Shown here one piece after another: positions 11,935-20,614 of a stretch of DNA of 64,000 nucleotides. The position numbers and the translations under genes are program-made. Position 1 is the stretch's first letter, and every line of letters begins with the position of its first letter. Under the pieces are notes generated by a model, which worked only from the letters and a program-made list of their open reading frames with translations, had not been told where the DNA came from and made no database searches. Source of the stretch: CAWCWN01 sp963799245 (GTDB taxonomy: Bacteria > Chloroflexota > Ktedonobacteria > Ktedonobacterales > Ktedonobacteraceae); assembly GCA_963799245.1 (NCBI GenBank), contig CAWCWN010000003.1, forward strand, positions 992,001-1,056,000, given 5' to 3'.

Positions 11935-11943
11935 TGTTATACT
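11935..11943 (+). promoter_or_regulatory. Extended -10 promoter of the ABC1/UbiB kinase gene
   Basis: TGTTATACT, that is TG-n-TATACT, with TTTACA at 11913-11918 as a possible -35 (19-base spacer). Start of transcription predicted near 11950, 30 bases before the ATG. Confidence 0.65.
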
Positions 11944-11979
11944 AGCCATGATATAGCTCATGAAAGGCCCTGTCCAAAT

Positions 11980-13689
11980 ATGCGTACAAAAACGCCAAGA
12001 ATAAATAGATTCTCACAAATGCTGCGTTTCCTGCGTGTTTCCAGGCTGTTACTCTGGACACTCTGGGTTATCTACCGTGAACGCAGGCGCGTGATACGAG
12101 CGCGCGAGCGAGGTAACTACGAAGTACAACCGAATATCGAGGTGCTGGTGCGGGTACTGGTTGCGTTTCGCGTTACTGCTGTCAGGCTAGGTGTGCTCAT
12201 GATCAAACTGGGGCAGTTTCTTAGTTCTCGCGCCGACCTGTTGCCAGAACGTGCTCTGGAGGCGCTTAGCTCGCTCCAGGACGAGGTGCCACCCGCATCA
12301 TTTTCCCACGTGGTCTCCGTCATCGAGACGGAACTGGGGAAACCGGTCGAGCAAGTATTTAGCGTCCTGGAGCGCAAAGCTACTGCGGCAGCCTCGCTGG
12401 GGCAGGTGCATAAGGCTATCCTGGCCGCATCGGGTATGGAGGTCGCCGTCAAAATACAGCGGCCCAATATCGATCAGCTTGTGAGCATGGATTTGAGCAC
12501 CCTCAAGTTTGTCATCTGGGTAATCAACCGCTTCGTTAACACAAGCGAGTTCATCGACCTTATGGGCGTCTACCGTGAATTTAAACGCACCGTCTACGAA
12601 GAGATCGATTATGTTACCGAGGCGGCCAATGCCAGGCGCTTTAAAGAGATGTTCAAGGATGACCCTGTCATCTACATTCCAAAGGTCTATGAGGAATATA
12701 CGTCGCGACGGCTCCTGGTCCTGGAGTGGATTGACGGCATCAAGATTAATGACTACCCTACCCTCGAGGCGGAGGGTATCAGCCGCCTGGAAGTGGCCAA
12801 ACGTACGGTGCAGGCCTATTTCTACCAGTTCTTCACGGCGGGCTTCTTTCACGCGGATCCTCACCCTGGCAATATCTTCGTCCGCAAAGGACCAGATAAC
12901 GGGCCGATCATCGCCTTTGTGGATTTCGGTATGGTTGGTAGCCTTACAAAGAATATGAAGAAAGCGTTGAAAGATCTGTTTTTAAGCTTCATAGCGCGAG
13001 ATTCGCACGCCCTGGTCAGTGCGCTTGCCAAACTGGGCTTTATTGGGGCAGGGGCCAATATGGCCGCCATTGAGCAGGGTATGTCTCTTATGATGGAGCA
13101 ATACTATGGTATGACCCTGGGAGAGGCGCGTGAGATGGATTTCCCCGAAGTGGCCCAGGACATCGAGAAACTGCTCTACGGCCAGCCCTTCCAGGTCCCG
13201 ACGCAATTCGCCTTCACCGGTCGAGCCATCGGTACGCTGGTAGGAGTGTCGACCGGGCTATCGCCCAAGTTCAATCTGGTGGAGGTTGCCCTGCCCTATG
13301 CGCGTAAATTCCTGGGCCTGGATGGCGAGGGCGCCGGACAGGCCATTCAGGACATCCTGGGCCAGCTGCTGGATAGTGGGCGCATCCTCCTGACGCTGCC
13401 TCGCTCGCTTGAACGCATCATCAACAAACTTGACAGCGGGCAGATTGAGGTCAAAGCTGTTACCAGCCTGGATGGCGCCCGTTCACGCCGTCGCGGGCGT
13501 CGTAGAGGACCGGCCAATGCTGGTGGCGATGCAGCTACAGCGAGCGTGGGAAGTCTTACCTGGGGCCTGGTCTTTATAGCGGAGATGGCCGGGGGCACAG
13601 TCTTAATGCTGGCTCACCAGGCGATACCTGGCTGGTTCTGCCTGGGGATGGCTGCGCTCACAGCCCTCAGACTGCTTCTGAAAAGGTAA
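11980..13689 (+). CDS. ABC1/AarF/UbiB-family atypical kinase
   Basis: Member of the UbiB/ADCK atypical kinase family, linked in other organisms to quinone or isoprenoid-lipid metabolism. Family marks visible: the KLGQ motif in MIKLGQFLSSRADLLPE near residue 76, the Ala-rich loop and QVH in AAASLGQVHKA, the lysine of VAVKIQRP, the catalytic HADPHPGN and VDFGM. The 569-residue protein ends in a basic Arg-rich linker followed by two hydrophobic helices, so it is membrane-anchored at the C-terminus. Start ATG at 11980 has only a poor SD (GAAAGG far upstream). No ubiquinone or menaquinone genes are adjacent, so the substrate is unknown. Confidence 0.92.
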   Translation: MRTKTPRINRFSQMLRFLRVSRLLLWTLWVIYRERRRVIRARERGNYEVQPNIEVLVRVLVAFRVTAVRLGVLMIKLGQFLSSRADLLPERALEALSSLQDEVPPASFSHVVSVIETELGKPVEQVFSVLERKATAAASLGQVHKAILAASGMEVAVKIQRPNIDQLVSMDLSTLKFVIWVINRFVNTSEFIDLMGVYREFKRTVYEEIDYVTEAANARRFKEMFKDDPVIYIPKVYEEYTSRRLLVLEWIDGIKINDYPTLEAEGISRLEVAKRTVQAYFYQFFTAGFFHADPHPGNIFVRKGPDNGPIIAFVDFGMVGSLTKNMKKALKDLFLSFIARDSHALVSALAKLGFIGAGANMAAIEQGMSLMMEQYYGMTLGEAREMDFPEVAQDIEKLLYGQPFQVPTQFAFTGRAIGTLVGVSTGLSPKFNLVEVALPYARKFLGLDGEGAGQAIQDILGQLLDSGRILLTLPRSLERIINKLDSGQIEVKAVTSLDGARSRRRGRRRGPANAGGDAATASVGSLTWGLVFIAEMAGGTVLMLAHQAIPGWFCLGMAALTALRLLLKR

Positions 13690-13733
13690 CAGCCTGGGGG
13701 GTTAACTGTTGCAGCACCCCTGTGGCCGTGTAT

Positions 13734-14555
13734 TCATGCCGTAGGCATGCATAAGGCCCAACCGTCGGGCTCCAATTTCTCAACCTCGCCCTCGCGTTCC
13801 AGCTTGATCAGGTGAGCTTCAACAGACCAGGCGGCCACCGCATGCAAGCGGGCATCCACATCCATGTAGACCTGCTGCACAATTTCAGGGATGGCTACAC
13901 CGCGTGGCAGGCTCTCCAGGGCTTGCAGCACCTGCTGTTCGCGCTGCTGGCGATGCGCGATATACTCGTCAAACTTGGCGCGCGCCGCCTTGATCGCCGG
14001 GCCATGCGCGGGAACAACCTCGGCGATATCCATTGCTCGCAGGCGCATAAGCGAGGCCAGATATTCTTGCATATCTCCTTCGGGTGGAATGATAACCACC
14101 GTGCCCACGCCCGCAACGATATCACCCGCAAAAAGCGTCTTCTGGCCCTCCAAGAAGTAGCAGAGGTGATCAAAGCGATGACCGGGCGTGTGAAGGGCGT
14201 GCAGGGTATCATCACCAGCAGGAAAGGCCGCCCCGGCGGTGATCTCCTCGTCGGCTACAGATGCGCCCGCGCGATTAAAGGCGTAGATCTGCGCTCCGCT
14301 GCTCCCTGCGAGGCGCGCGCGTAAAGCAACGGCCCCGTCACAATGATCATGATGCCCATGAGTTATGAGAATACGGCGAATTCCGCCGCGCCTGGCCCCC
14401 TCCTCGACAAGAGCATCGAGATAAGCCGGGTCATTCACCGCCGGATCAATCACCGTTGCGCCCGCGGCTCCTCCTCCAAGAATGATTGTATTGGTACCAG
14501 GCCCCGTCATAAGCGAGGGGTTGGGGGCCAGGATGACGCTATAAAGATGCTGCAT
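13734..14555 (-). CDS. MBL-fold metallo-hydrolase (LACTB2-like)
   Basis: Metallo-beta-lactamase fold hydrolase of 273 residues. The zinc motif is THGHHDHCDGA, followed by downstream His and Asp ligands in HTPGHRFDHLCYFL and LFAGDIVAG. The C-terminal helical domain (KFDEYIAHRQQREQQVLQAL) is like that of LACTB2/glyoxalase-II relatives. ATG at 14555 was preferred over an in-frame TTG at 14573 because GCAGGAG precedes the ATG by nine bases. It follows the NUDIX gene by 18 bases, so the two are one transcription unit. Substrate unknown; a thioester or RNA is possible. Confidence 0.9.
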   Translation of the reverse strand: MQHLYSVILAPNPSLMTGPGTNTIILGGGAAGATVIDPAVNDPAYLDALVEEGARRGGIRRILITHGHHDHCDGAVALRARLAGSSGAQIYAFNRAGASVADEEITAGAAFPAGDDTLHALHTPGHRFDHLCYFLEGQKTLFAGDIVAGVGTVVIIPPEGDMQEYLASLMRLRAMDIAEVVPAHGPAIKAARAKFDEYIAHRQQREQQVLQALESLPRGVAIPEIVQQVYMDVDARLHAVAAWSVEAHLIKLEREGEVEKLEPDGWALCMPTA

Positions 14556-14573
14556 ATGTATCCACTCCTGCAA

Positions 14574-15413
14574 TCATGCTAGCTTCGTCATGTGAGCCGG
14601 TACTTCCCAGGTATGAGCCGCATCACCGGGCAGATGCACATGGACGCCGCCCTTTCCCTGTACCAGGACAGGTATACACGTCTCAACATGCCGGCTCGCG
14701 CTAGACTCGCAGGCCTCTTTTACACTGCCAAAGGCTGCCAGTTCATGCAGCTGGTGAATGGTGGCAAAGACAAGCGGGAACTCGCCGCGTTCAGAACGAG
14801 CCAGGGCCTCAGCCGGCGCTATCCACACGCCTTCGCTGGTCTCCAAACGATCATGGGCTGCCTGTTGTTCAGCAGGGGCGGTTGTAATGAAGAAGTGCGT
14901 ATCGAAACGTCTGGGCATGCCAGCGGGTGTAATCCAATGGGCAAAATAGCCCAGGTAGTCTGTTGCCAGGCGCAGGTTTTCGGCTTGCGCTATCTCTATC
15001 AGCGATCCTTTGCGCTGGTTAAAAGCCTGGCGATAATTATCAAAGCGCGCCACGTCCTGCGGGTTGATTGCCAGTATTGTCCCTGAGCGATAGGCTAGCA
15101 GGACGCCCGCCTCTTCAAACAACTCCCGAATAGCGGCGGCCCTGACCCCACTACCCAGGCGTGTACGACCTTCGGGATCGGCGATATGCCGGGTGATAGG
15201 CGTAGACACATGCTCAGCCGACTCGGCCGCCCGGTCATCAGAGGAGACGGAGCCGCCCGGGAAGACATAGACGTCCGGCATAAAATCACTCTGAATGACG
15301 CGCCGTACCATAAATACTTCTATGCCCTGCCCCGGATCTCCCTCACGCAGCAGCATGACCGCCGAGGCCAGGCGAGGTTTCACATCCCTGGGGGCTCCAG
15401 CTTCATCCACCAT
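14574..15413 (-). CDS. NUDIX hydrolase (NUDT19/CoA-diphosphatase-like)
   Basis: Hydrolyses nucleoside diphosphates linked to another moiety. The NUDIX core appears as AAAIRELFEEAGVLLA, with a long insert between the FPGG strand (DVYVFPGGSV) and this helix, the arrangement seen in NUDT19-type acyl-CoA diphosphatases. 279 residues. ATG at 15413 is chosen because CGGAG stands eight bases upstream and because homology starts soon after; the frame is open further upstream but contains nothing domain-like. It is the first gene of a pair with the MBL-fold hydrolase. The pairing suggests joint turnover of CoA thioesters, which is inference. Confidence 0.88.
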   Translation of the reverse strand: MVDEAGAPRDVKPRLASAVMLLREGDPGQGIEVFMVRRVIQSDFMPDVYVFPGGSVSSDDRAAESAEHVSTPITRHIADPEGRTRLGSGVRAAAIRELFEEAGVLLAYRSGTILAINPQDVARFDNYRQAFNQRKGSLIEIAQAENLRLATDYLGYFAHWITPAGMPRRFDTHFFITTAPAEQQAAHDRLETSEGVWIAPAEALARSERGEFPLVFATIHQLHELAAFGSVKEACESSASRHVETCIPVLVQGKGGVHVHLPGDAAHTWEVPAHMTKLA

Positions 15414-15660
15414 TGTATGTGCTCCGTTCGTTCTGTTCTTTTTGTTGTGTTTGCCTGAAGGGCGAACATCGCCCTTCGTTGCCTGTATAGTATCACGTGG
15501 GCGACGGTCTGTACCATCGCATATCTTTAGCGCGGCCGCTCCGGACGGTACCCAGCCTCTTGGCACCTCCCTCCAATCTATGATACAGTGGATTGGGAAC
15601 ATATATCTCGCTGTGGTGAGTCGCACTCATGAGAATCGACAGAGAAGAGTCTTCAGAGCG

Positions 15661-16596
15661 ATGGCTAGCACAAATAAAGCAAAGGTCCCGCCGCAGCAAC
15701 TGCGGCTGGGACTGATTGGCAATCCAGTGGCGCACTCATATTCGCCCCGTTTTCAACAGGCGGCCTTCGATGCGCTGGGTATTCCTGCGCGCTATGAGCT
15801 GTGGCATACCCGGCCTGAAGAACTCTCCTCTCGCGTTGCGTCCTTACTTGCCTCTGGCTGCCTGGGTGCAAATATTACCATTCCTTACAAAGAGGCGGTC
15901 CTGCCATTGCTGGATGTAGTCGACCCGCTGGCTGAGCGCATCGGAGCGGTCAACACTATAGTTCACCGCCAGGGTTACCTGTATGGTTATAACACCGATG
16001 TATATGGACTGCTGCGCGCCCTGGTCGAGCAGGGTATTGGCCAGTTCATTGACCAGGAGCATATCTCGCTGCAAGACTACACAGCGATCCTGCTGGGCGC
16101 GGGTGGGGCGGCGCGCAGCGCCGCCTTTGCGCTTGCCAGCGCCTCAGTCAAGCAGCTGATCATCGTCAACCGCAACCTGGAGCGCGCCCAGCGTCTGGCC
16201 GCCGAGGTGCAGCAGAGCAGCGAATGCCAGGTTTTTTGCCTGAACGATCCAGCTTTTCTGCTGCCCCACCCGGCTTCACTGATCATCAATGCCACGCCGG
16301 TGGGCATGCATATTGCCGGCGACCGGGGGGAACAGGGCAGCGAAGAGATGAGCCCGCTGCCTGCGGAGGTATTAGCACGCTTTACTCCCGCTACAAGCGT
16401 CTGCGATATGGTTTATAACCCAACACAGACACAACTACTCTGCCAGGCCCGTATCCTGGGTCTACATGCCATCAATGGCCTGAGCATGCTCCTCCACCAG
16501 GGAGCTTTAGCGTTTACGCTGTGGACAGGGCAACCTGCCCCGCTTGAAGTCATGCGGGCAACATTGCTAGAAGATCCAGATACAAGGAAAATATAA
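15661..16596 (+). CDS. aroE: Shikimate dehydrogenase
   Basis: Reduces 3-dehydroshikimate with NADPH in aromatic amino acid synthesis. 311 residues. Shikimate-binding SYS in NPVAHSYSPRF, catalytic lysine in ITIPYKEA, NTD(V) loop, nucleotide-binding GAGGAARSAAFAL, and C-terminal QGALAF are all visible. The ATG at 15661 lacks a clear SD; an in-frame GTG at 15616 is an alternative start. The open frame reaches further upstream over the NUDIX promoter, but that part has no similarity to AroE. The FAH-family gene follows after 14 bases, so they are co-transcribed. Confidence 0.93.
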   Translation: MASTNKAKVPPQQLRLGLIGNPVAHSYSPRFQQAAFDALGIPARYELWHTRPEELSSRVASLLASGCLGANITIPYKEAVLPLLDVVDPLAERIGAVNTIVHRQGYLYGYNTDVYGLLRALVEQGIGQFIDQEHISLQDYTAILLGAGGAARSAAFALASASVKQLIIVNRNLERAQRLAAEVQQSSECQVFCLNDPAFLLPHPASLIINATPVGMHIAGDRGEQGSEEMSPLPAEVLARFTPATSVCDMVYNPTQTQLLCQARILGLHAINGLSMLLHQGALAFTLWTGQPAPLEVMRATLLEDPDTRKI

Positions 16597-16610
16597 GGAG
16601 CTCGTTCGAC

Positions 16611-17567
16611 ATGAAGTATGTCAGTTTTGCGACTACCACTATCCTCAAACCCCACCTGGGAATTGCCCAGGACAACGAGGTGCTGGACGTTGATTTAGCG
16701 GCTCATGCCCTCACAATTATTGGACCAGACCAGATGCTTGACCTGATCGAAAACTACGAAAAAAACAGCCTGGTCATACGAGCTATTCTCGATAAGACAG
16801 CAGGCCGCCGCTTCAGCGCGGTCAGGGCATTTAGTGCGGTCGGCGCGGTACATAACCTGGGAGACGTGCAACTGACCGCGCCTATTCCTCGGCCGCGCAA
16901 AAATATCATGTGCCTGGGCCATAACTACGCCGAGCACGCCAGGGAGTCAAACGCGGCCCGTGGCGCAGCAGCCCTGCAGACCGCAGGAGGGAAGGAACAT
17001 GCGCCTCCCATGATTTTCACCAAGGCCACGACTACCGCCAATGGCCCATATAGTCCCATTGTTATTTATCCGGCCATTTCTGAGCAGATCGACTGGGAGG
17101 CTGAGCTAGGCGTAGTTATTGGCAAAGTAGGTAAGAACATCCGCGTAGAGGAGGCGCTGAACTACGTCTTTGGCTACACTGTGCTCAACGATGTCTCCGC
17201 ACGTGACCTGCAATCCCGCCACAAGCAATTTTTTCTTGGCAAGAGCCTCGATGGCTATTGTCCAATGGGGCCGTGGATAGTCACCGCAGACGAGGTGGCG
17301 GATCCACAACAACTGCCCATTCGCTTGCGTGTCAATGGCGTTCTTAAACAGGAGTCAAATACGAGTATGATGCTCGTCTCTGTGCGCCAGATTATCGCCC
17401 TCATCTCCCAGGGCATAACGCTAGAGCCGGGCGACATCATCGCAACCGGCACCCCCGGTGGTGTGGGTTTTGCGCGCAAGCCGCCCGAGTTTCTCAAAGC
17501 GGGTGATGTGGTAGAGACGGAGATCGAGGGGATCGGCTTGCTAAAGAACCCCGTAGTGCAAGCATGA
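16611..17567 (+). CDS. Fumarylacetoacetate hydrolase family protein
   Basis: FAH-superfamily enzyme of 318 residues: hydrolase or isomerase/decarboxylase of acylpyruvate-like products of aromatic ring cleavage. The N-terminal extension (1-95) precedes the catalytic domain, which shows IMCLGHNYAEHA, EAELGVVIG (metal ligand Glu) and LEPGDIIATGTPGGVGF. SD AAGGAG lies ten bases before the ATG. Its last seven codons form the left arm of a 31-bp perfect inverted repeat shared with the region after the convergent extradiol-dioxygenase-like gene. Together with that neighbour it hints at a meta-cleavage route. The exact substrate is unknown. Confidence 0.92.
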   Translation: MKYVSFATTTILKPHLGIAQDNEVLDVDLAAHALTIIGPDQMLDLIENYEKNSLVIRAILDKTAGRRFSAVRAFSAVGAVHNLGDVQLTAPIPRPRKNIMCLGHNYAEHARESNAARGAAALQTAGGKEHAPPMIFTKATTTANGPYSPIVIYPAISEQIDWEAELGVVIGKVGKNIRVEEALNYVFGYTVLNDVSARDLQSRHKQFFLGKSLDGYCPMGPWIVTADEVADPQQLPIRLRVNGVLKQESNTSMMLVSVRQIIALISQGITLEPGDIIATGTPGGVGFARKPPEFLKAGDVVETEIEGIGLLKNPVVQA

Positions 17568-17607
17568 GGGGCGGAGCCGCCCCTCATGCTTGCACTACGG
17601 GGTTCTT
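17544..17607. repeat. 31-bp perfect inverted repeat overlapping a gene end
   Basis: Arms 17544-17574 and 17577-17607 are exact reverse complements with a two-base centre. The left arm contains the last codons and TGA stop of the FAH-family gene. The right arm lies eight bases beyond the stop of the convergent gene. It probably acts as a bidirectional terminator or RNA end-protector, although no U-tract follows. Confidence 0.9.
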
Positions 17608-17614
17608 CTTGCGT

Positions 17615-18535
17615 TTATACTCCGGCTTCTTCGCGCTGCCAGGAGGGCATGCTCCCCCAGAGATTCAGAGCCATGGGGCGTGTATGCCAGAGGCGAGGAG
17701 GGGTGGTCACCTCGCGATCATGGTATTGCTGAAGTTCCGCGGAGAGCTCGATGTGCACACCTTCAGTATCTAAGACGCGCAAAAACAGGTCATTGCCGGC
17801 CCCATGCCTGCCGGGTCCCCACAAAACAGGTGTCTGATGGCGGCTGAAATGGTCGGCCCACATCAACAGTTCAGGGCCGTCAAAGATGCTGTAACCCACA
17901 TGATCAATATCCATCTTACCCTGGATAAGCATGAAGGTGTGATGATCGGTATTGCAGCGCAGCCAGACGCACTCACGCAGTAGCCAGTCTGAGATGTCAA
18001 AACCCAGGGCTTCGGTATAAAATTCAACCATCTGCTCAAGGCGAGGTGTCTGTAGCGCAATGTGTTGCAGCGTATGAGGACGAAGTCGCGCGCGCCGTCC
18101 GCTGATTGAAGCGGGAGCAAAAGCCATGGAGTCGTCAGGAGTGACCGAGATTTCAACCTTGTTGCCATCCGGATCCGTGAACCACAGCGTATCGCCAAGC
18201 TCAGGATCACCATCGCGCTCCGCCAGGCTGAGTTCAATACCACTCATGTTGAGACGAGCGGCAAGGGCCGCGAGTTCAGCATCTGTGTCGACTTCAAAGG
18301 ATAGATGGTGCAGGCGAGAGCGATGGGTTGGGCCGCGACCATTGCCCGCAACCGGCCGAGTATCGCTAAATAAACCTAAACTATGATGTTCGTCGCCAAG
18401 AGAAAGAAAGGTATTGGCATGCTCCAACTCTGGGTCCTGAGCTGGAGCAACATCTACCGTCTTGCGCAGGTCAAAGCCCATCACCTGGCGATAAAAACGC
18501 GCCTGGGCTGTGACATCGGCCGCCCATATTCCCAC
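17615..18535 (-). CDS. Two-domain VOC / extradiol dioxygenase-like protein, 5' end interrupted
   Basis: Two vicinal-oxygen-chelate modules. The second keeps a likely 2-His-1-Glu iron site: HIALQT, DHVGYSIF and VHIELSAE, as in type I extradiol dioxygenases. The frame can only start at GTG 18535, in the middle of the first beta strand (RLAHVGIWAADV), and this GTG has no SD. Upstream, in the same frame, there is an ideal start: ATG at 18583 with AGGAG six bases before it. Six codons on (MSDQQI) comes TAA (18565-18563), then KVKVKRLAHVGIW. The natural gene therefore appears to be 17615-18583 with a nonsense codon at position 7. Either the gene is inactivated, or translation starts poorly at GTG, or the base call is wrong. 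Confidence 0.8.
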   Translation of the reverse strand: MGIWAADVTAQARFYRQVMGFDLRKTVDVAPAQDPELEHANTFLSLGDEHHSLGLFSDTRPVAGNGRGPTHRSRLHHLSFEVDTDAELAALAARLNMSGIELSLAERDGDPELGDTLWFTDPDGNKVEISVTPDDSMAFAPASISGRRARLRPHTLQHIALQTPRLEQMVEFYTEALGFDISDWLLRECVWLRCNTDHHTFMLIQGKMDIDHVGYSIFDGPELLMWADHFSRHQTPVLWGPGRHGAGNDLFLRVLDTEGVHIELSAELQQYHDREVTTPPRLWHTRPMALNLWGSMPSWQREEAGV

Positions 18536-18704
18536 GTGGGCCAGGCGCTTGACTTTGACCTTTTAAATCTGCTGATCGCTCATAGCTGTCTCCTATGCAC
18601 CCTCGCCTGCTACTCACTTGTATTAACGTGTATCATACCCAGTCATAGGCGCAGGGTCAATGCAACTACCCGAAGGTCATGTATCAGGCCACGCAGGCAA
18701 AGCC

Positions 18705-19367
18705 TCAGAGGAGTTGTGTACCTGTTACTGTTTCTCCGTTCTCTTCATCATCCTCACACGTGGGCCCGGCCTCCAGGTTCAGGCGCAGCTCAGCTGTATC
18801 GCGCTCGCAGAATGGCGCGACAAAATGCTGGACGTCGCTTGCGGAGAGGTCATATGTTTCTAACACACGAATGAGGGGAGTGGCGGGCAGGGGTGTCACT
18901 GGCTCAGCATATGCATCCGGGAAAAGCGCTTGGTTTCTTGGCGGACTTATGGAGCTCACGAGGTCTAAAGGCCGCCTCCAGGGAAGATGCAGAGCGCGCG
19001 CCAATTTTATCACAACCGCTGTCAAGAGGGGCAGTAGCAGTACGGGTAGCATCAGGATATACCACGTGCGCAGCAGCAGCGCGGCTACAATGGTACCTCC
19101 TATCGCCATCGAGGTCACAATCAGTAGCAGGCGCGTGCCAAATTGAAAGATTGTTGCAAATCGCCCCAACCACCTGGCCCGCCTGCAACTTATGAGCAGT
19201 AACCTGCGCCCCTGCGCGATTCTGCCCGTTTCCAGGCTGCGCCGCATATGCGCGGGCCACCAGGCGTCACTCACACTACCCACATGCTGGCGAAAAACCC
19301 GGGAATTTGAACTTTGCCGACGCTCCACAGTGCATGTAGCTGGATTACCTCCACCCTTACTATCCAT
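18705..19367 (-). CDS. Hypothetical protein with two membrane helices
   Basis: 220 residues from ATG at 19367, which follows a G-rich SD-like stretch; an in-frame start at 19418 is possible but less well placed. Two adjacent hydrophobic helices (LLLIVTSMAIGGTIVAALLL and YILMLPVLLLPLLTAVVI) are preceded by a basic segment (CRRARWLGRF). The C-terminal part is soluble and acidic. I do not recognise the family. Helix pattern and charge distribution support a real inner-membrane protein; composition of the 5' end matches the odd non-coding region upstream, so the true start is uncertain. Confidence 0.55.
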   Translation of the reverse strand: MDSKGGGNPATCTVERRQSSNSRVFRQHVGSVSDAWWPAHMRRSLETGRIAQGRRLLLISCRRARWLGRFATIFQFGTRLLLIVTSMAIGGTIVAALLLRTWYILMLPVLLLPLLTAVVIKLARALHLPWRRPLDLVSSISPPRNQALFPDAYAEPVTPLPATPLIRVLETYDLSASDVQHFVAPFCERDTAELRLNLEAGPTCEDDEENGETVTGTQLL

Positions 19368-20239
19368 ACCCCCCTCTTCTCCCCCTGCCCGCCCTTCCCC
19401 GTAGCCACCTCGCGACACCTCACAGCCGGGCAGTACCCCCTGAATTCAAACGGCAATATCGCACCTCTCGCGACACTGAAGTGCCGGCATAACGACGGCA
19501 GCACTTCAGTGCCTGGCGTGGGACACCTCACGCGCCCAGCCACTGGCCGTCCACAGTACACGCGTCTTGCACCGATACGGAACAACGCACTTCCTCAACC
19601 CCACAGCCCCGCAACCCCGGCACGCAGCTCATCCTTCATCCCCTCACAACCCAACATCCGCCGCATCCCGATCTTCCTGCCCGTCGACCATCTTATTTCA
19701 TCCACCCTCTGCGCACGGCGTCACCCCTCCTGGCACCACCCCACTCCGCACGAGGAGACACAGCCTCTGAGGGCCGCACTCCTCATCAATGCGCAGGTAT
19801 CTCCCCCTGTCCACGTAATTATGAAATAAAATAGTACCTGGCAAGAAGCGCGTTAAATCGCGCATCCTCACACGTATACCGCTGCCACATCCCAGCCACG
19901 TACCCTCCCCATAAGGCACGTGGCTTGCGCACACTGCGCCCTGGTGGTATCCGCACACCGGCACTTCACTATCGCGACAGGGGAAACATCATAGCCGCTC
20001 TGAGGAAGCCTGCAATGTAGCAACCTCCTGGAGAAAAGCTCTTACCACGTTACCCCCTCCATACGTGACCACGTCCGGCCACATATTCAGCTTAATCCAC
20101 GGGAGTATGCATTCGGTTATGAAGAGATAGAGGTGCAGTTAAGAAAGACAGGCGGCCATTGCCAAGTTCTCAACCATTTATAGATATGTCTCAATTTATA
20201 GAGATGCTTTTTAACGGGGCGATGCTTGCCGGGCGAGAT
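19368..20239. other. 870-bp stretch without a convincing gene, C-rich on the plus strand
   Basis: Open frames exist on both strands but none has a credible start, composition or recognisable domain. The plus strand is strikingly C-rich and G-poor, mostly between 19560 and 19760. It holds an inverted repeat of CACTGAAGTGC (19474-19511 area), and related CGGCACTTC-type words recur near 19960. I saw no RNase P, tmRNA or SRP RNA consensus. It may be a G-rich minus-strand RNA, a decayed gene, or spacer. Confidence 0.6.
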
Positions 20240-20590
20240 TCAGGACTCTTCGCGCTCCCTTTCGACTTCCACGGTCAATTTACCGCGTAAGCCGGTGACG
20301 GCGGTGGTATGAGCCGGGGGGTCCCACTCAAACGTAACCTTCTGACGCTTGATGGGGACGTCGGCCTGCAATTTGTCCCAGCGATCCTCGCGTGCCATGC
20401 TCAACTGGACGTGTTGTTCATCCACATCCAGCCGACGTGAGATGGCGGTCAGCAGATCAGCTTTAATCAGCTCCAGCAATTCTGGATTCACTTTAATTCG
20501 ATCGTGGACAAGGGCAACCTTCAGGCGCTCTTTAGCCACTTCTCCGGGTGTAGGTTTTTTACGACCTGCCATAAAGTCAAAAAGACCCAT
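20240..20590 (-). CDS. minE: Cell division topological specificity factor MinE
   Basis: Stimulates MinD ATPase and makes the Min system oscillate or segregate so that septa form at the right place. 116 residues with an N-terminal amphipathic start (MGLFDFMAGRKK), the anti-MinCD helix region (AKERLKVALVHDR), and the topological specificity domain (LLELIKADLLTAISRRLDVDEQHV). The tail of about 25 residues beyond the usual end is rich in charged residues. Last gene of minC-minD-minE, 24 bases after minD. Confidence 0.95.
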   Translation of the reverse strand: MGLFDFMAGRKKPTPGEVAKERLKVALVHDRIKVNPELLELIKADLLTAISRRLDVDEQHVQLSMAREDRWDKLQADVPIKRQKVTFEWDPPAHTTAVTGLRGKLTVEVEREREES

Positions 20591-20614
20591 AGTGTTGCCT
20601 TCTTTTCAGGATGG

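Noticed and set aside
19314..19829. 171-codon plus-strand frame rich in Pro, His, Thr and Ser
   Set aside because: Composition reflects the C-rich DNA of the region; no SD, no similarity and no consistent third-position bias.
19368..20239. Possible RNase P RNA or tmRNA in the 870-bp gap
   Set aside because: The conserved GAGGAAAGTCC, ACAGAAA and tRNA-like T-loop words of these RNAs are not present on either strand.
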